Shown piece by piece: positions 60,938 through 64,000 of a stretch of DNA of 64,000 nt (the stretch's first letter is position 1; each line of letters starts with the position of its first letter). Origin of the DNA: Porphyra umbilicalis (taxonomy: Eukaryota; Rhodophyta; Bangiophyceae; Bangiales; Bangiaceae); NCBI GenBank assembly GCA_002049455.2, contig KV918833.1, positions 212,618-276,617 of the forward strand. Direction: 5' to 3'. Made by a program: the position numbers and the translations under genes. A model generated the notes under the pieces. That model saw only the letters and a list, made by a program, of their open reading frames with translations. It was not told the DNA's origin and searched no databases.

Positions 60938-63900
60938 GGAACGCGAAAGCGTACGGTGACAAGACTCTTACAACGTGCCCTTCGACACTATGAGATCGCA
61001 GCCACGTTAGGCCCATGCCTGCGCGTAATGCGAAGTTGCCGCCCTGTCTTAGACACGGGCGCCGGGGTGAACAAAGAGCGAACTAGTGTTCTCCCTTCGA
61101 ACTGGATGGCTTACGCCGAAGAGTTGACTACGCTTCCGCGCATCCGAGATGCAAACAACAATCGTCTTTTGACGAAGTATGCCATACATCTATATGTAGA
61201 CACCGGAGGTGTGCGTCTATTTGAAAGATTCCTCGTTGCCGACAACTTGTCAGTCCCGTGCATTCTTGGCACCGAGTTCATTGAACAAATCGAGGGCACT
61301 CTGCCGCGCTTGCGCAAGATCGTCTGGCAAGAGCACGTGCGATGCACGGAAGAGCAACCTCGGCCAACGCCGATCTTAGCTTGTCTTAACGACAGCGCGT
61401 GGGACCGCCACTGGCAAGATAAACCCGCTCGGGTTCGAGCCTGCAAACAGGTGCGTGTCAACGGACACAAGGAGGAGTGGATCATGGCCACGTGCGACAC
61501 GCCTGGTATGGTTAACATCACACCGAACATTCGGTTGTGCCGACACAAGTCCATGGCAGTCGCCCGCGGCATCGCCATCGTCAAACCGGACGAACCATTC
61601 CTGGTCAAGTTATGCAACTTCGGCAAGGACCAAGTCATTGTTCGCAAGAACTCTACCTTGGGGTTTGCAGAACCCTATCAAGGGCCGATGCTTTCCGCCG
61701 TCTTGGATGACAACACCCCAAAGGGTGGAACCGATAACGCATCGGACGACGCGAGTCGTGACCCACTCGAGGATCTCGACCTCAGTGAGGCACCCGAGTA
61801 CCTGCACAAGCAGATTCGAGACATGCTGAAGACGCATTCGTCTATGTGGGATGGAACCCTTGGAGTCATCCGTGCTACGGAGCACGCCATCGTCACTCCT
61901 CCCGACGCTCTGCCCATACGGGCCCAACTCTACAGAACCGGGCCGTTCAAACGGCAGATCATCGCTGATCAGATCAACAAGATGTTGAAGCTCAACGTCA
62001 TTGCCCCTAGCCATAGTGCTTGGGCAAGCCCCGTGGTAATTGTACCAAAGAAGAACGGCAAAGCCCGATTCTGTGTCGACTATCGTCGGTTAAACAACAT
62101 CACCAAGAAGGATGCTTATCCCTTGCCTCGGATGGAGGACTTCCTCGACTCCTTGGGAGATGTCCAGGTGTTCACGTCTCTCGACTGCACCGCGGGGTAC
62201 TGGCAAGTACCCCTACGCAAGGAAGACCAAGAGAAGACAGCGTTCACAACGCATTGTGGTATATACCACTGGTTATCCATGCCGTTCGGCTTGACAAACG
62301 CGCCCGCTACCTTTCAGCGCGCGTTGGATATTATCCTCTCGGGTTTGAAGTGGCAGATATGCCTCGTCTACTTAGACAATGTCATCATCTTCTCCGCAAA
62401 CGCGGAACAACACGTCAAAGACGTTGACACGGTTCTTCACCGCCTCCGCGAAGCCGGGGTCACCCTCAACTTGGAAAAGTGCACGTGGTTCTCCGATGAG
62501 GTCGAGTACCTAGGACACATTGTCCGCCCCGGGCAACTGCACGTGCACAACAAGAACGTGGATGCTCTGAAGCATGCCAAGTTCCCACCCACAAAGACCC
62601 AGCTGAAAAGCTTCTTGGGCATGTGCAACGTCTATCGACGGTTTGTCAAAGACTTTGCCAAACGAGCAAAGCCCCTGAACGCCCTGACTAGGGCCGAGAT
62701 CCCACCGGATTTACCACCACCGACGGACGTGGCTATCGCCGCCTTCGAGGACCTTCGCAACGCACTGTTGTGCCCACCGGTACTTGCCTTGCCGAAGGCC
62801 AATCGGAAACTCGTCGTTGACGTGGACGCATGCGCCGACCAAGTTGGTTGTACCCTTCTCCAAGAGGAGCCGGGCGAACTGCTTCACCCTGTCGGGTATT
62901 GGAGCCGAGGACTCACTGCTGCAGAGCAAAACTACTCCACCACGGAGCGAGAATGCCTCGGCGTCGTGTGGGCTGTCCTCAAGTTGAGGCACTTCCTCGA
63001 CGGACAACGGTTCCTCATCCGAACGGATCACCAAGCACTTAGCTGGATCTACAGCACGACCGACTCAAGCGGACGCTTGATGCGATGGCGACTTCGCCTT
63101 TCCGAATACACATTCGATATGGTTTATAAACCAGGTGCATCGCACCACTTGCCCGACTTCCTGTCGCGCGCCTCTACGGTGGCTCCGCCAGAAGATATCC
63201 ATGATGATATACCTTGTCTGGCATTGGCCGAGACGGCCAACGGCTTAAGAACGGGGAGGTACACGGGTACCGACACACCGGAACCGGTGGAGTTCGACGA
63301 TGTCGTCGAAGCACAACAAACAGACGACTTCTGCGTCGAGATGTCCACTCGCGTGGAGCGCGGAACGGCCAAGGCCTTCTTCCGCGATGACCACCACGCT
63401 CTGTACCGCCGTGCGCCTTACGGCAATCAACTGGTTATTTCAAAGTCGCTACGCGAACGCGTGTTGACCCTCGAGCACCACGCAACCGTGGCCGCCCATC
63501 CTGGTATGAACCGGATGTACTACACAATGCGTAAGGCATACTACTGGCCTTCAATGGTGACGGATATTCATTCGACCATCACCAAATGCACAACGTGTGC
63601 GCAAAACCGCCTCGCCTTGCGGCGACACACCACGCCCTTGACCCTGTTCCAGGCTACCGAGCCTCTCACGGAGCTATCCGTTGACATCTTTGGGCCCATC
63701 CCGGCCTCCAAGAAGGGCAACCGCTTCATCTTGGTTATCACCGACCGCTTCGCCAAGCTCACCAAGTGCGTCCCCTTGCGGCGAATCACGGCTATGTCAG
63801 TGGCGTCAGCCATCATCGACGCGTGGGTGTCAGCCTACGGGCCACCGGACCGGATCCTATCGACCAAGGGCCCCAGTTCATGTCGAACTTCTTCATCGCT

Positions 63901-64000
63901 GTGATGAAAATGCTTGGCATTGAAACGGTTCGCACTACGGCGTATCATCCCCAAACCAATGGGCAAGTTGAACGGTACAACCGTACCATGGCTACGCAGC
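60914..64000 (+). pseudogene. pol: pol of gypsy element 2, damaged, incomplete at the window edge
   Basis: Protease Asp-Thr-Gly at 61052-61060. RT about 61920-62530, with Phe-Cys-Val-Asp-Tyr-Arg. RNase H about 62750-63180 (Val-Asp-Val-Asp-Ala, Thr-Glu-Arg-Glu, Arg-Thr-Asp-His). Integrase finger about 63470-63600 and first catalytic Asp at about 63684. Two lesions are visible. The RT active site reads Tyr-Leu-Asp-Asn (nt 62369-62380) where family members have Tyr-Leu-Asp-Asp. Near 63862 the frame changes by one base, so the original frame stops at 63904 while integrase sequence continues in another frame to the window end (Gln-Phe, later His-Pro-Gln-Thr-Asn-Gly-Gln). The copy should be non-autonomous. 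Confidence 0.85.

Larger units (their letters stand above)
59032..64000 (+). mobile_element. second Ty3/gypsy element, decayed and cut by the window edge
   Basis: Gag and pol follow an inferred 5' LTR. Codon usage and sequence are clearly different from the first gypsy element (lower GC), so it is a separate family or lineage. Pol carries at least two damaging changes. Confidence 0.85.

Noticed and set aside
1..64000. CRISPR arrays, bacterial operons, rRNA or tRNA genes
   Set aside because: No direct-repeat/spacer array, no Shine-Dalgarno-led gene runs, and no sequence that I could fold confidently into a tRNA or match to rRNA by eye. A tRNA scan would be decisive.

Overview
This is a stretch of GC-rich eukaryotic nuclear DNA. 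There are no ribosome-binding sites, operons or CRISPR arrays. Some genes have TATA boxes 130-180 nt upstream of the ATG, codon third positions are very G/C-rich, G/C homopolymers reach more than 20 nt, and roughly the last 25 kb is dominated by LTR retrotransposons. A GC-rich alga is the most natural fit; a bangiophyte red alga of the Porphyra/Pyropia type is my best guess, from composition and the copia-type element, but it is not proven by the sequence.

Layout. 0.5-2 kb: an F-box gene that appears to change frame near its 3' end. 2.8-3.2 kb: a 77-bp tandem repeat. 3.9-5.5 kb: repeats, including a 550-bp non-autonomous DNA transposon with TTA target duplications. 6.8-10.4 kb (minus): a large unrecognised gene crossed by one in-frame TGA. 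11.8-13.3 kb (minus): a second unrecognised gene with apparent frame changes. 13.5-14.4 kb: an inverted duplication. 14.7-16.8 kb and 19.0-20.1 kb (plus): two unrecognised genes, each with a TATA box. 20.8 kb: a near-perfect 64-bp-arm hairpin. 22-24.3 kb (minus): remains of an RluA-type pseudouridine synthase, plus further unrecognised coding-like sequence. 26.4 kb: a 110-bp tandem repeat. 28-32.5 kb (minus): an extremely GC-rich, low-complexity coding region ending in a KA1-like domain; its frame changes sit at G/C homopolymers. 33.7-36 kb (minus): a MYND zinc-finger protein with a copia-RT-like tail. 37.7-38.5 kb: a second TTA-flanked element.

From 39.3 to 55.8 kb lies one Ty3/gypsy chromovirus. 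It has LTRs, a primer-binding site, gag, a canonical -1 frameshift signal, pol with a chromodomain-like C-terminus, and an extra antisense ORF before the 3' LTR. A complete Ty1/copia element (46816-51774) is inserted into its pol, with a perfect CGGAG target duplication and 417/418 identical LTRs. After it come a Myb/SANT-like gene (56.7-57.9 kb) of the kind that accompanies PIF/Harbinger transposases, a small GC-rich ORF, and a second, decayed Ty3/gypsy element (from about 59 kb) that runs off the right edge.

The clearest functional stories are the nested retroelements and the gag-pol frameshift signal. The host genes are mostly lineage-specific and I could name only a few domains. Many long open frames here are antisense or off-frame shadows produced by high GC, and they are left out.
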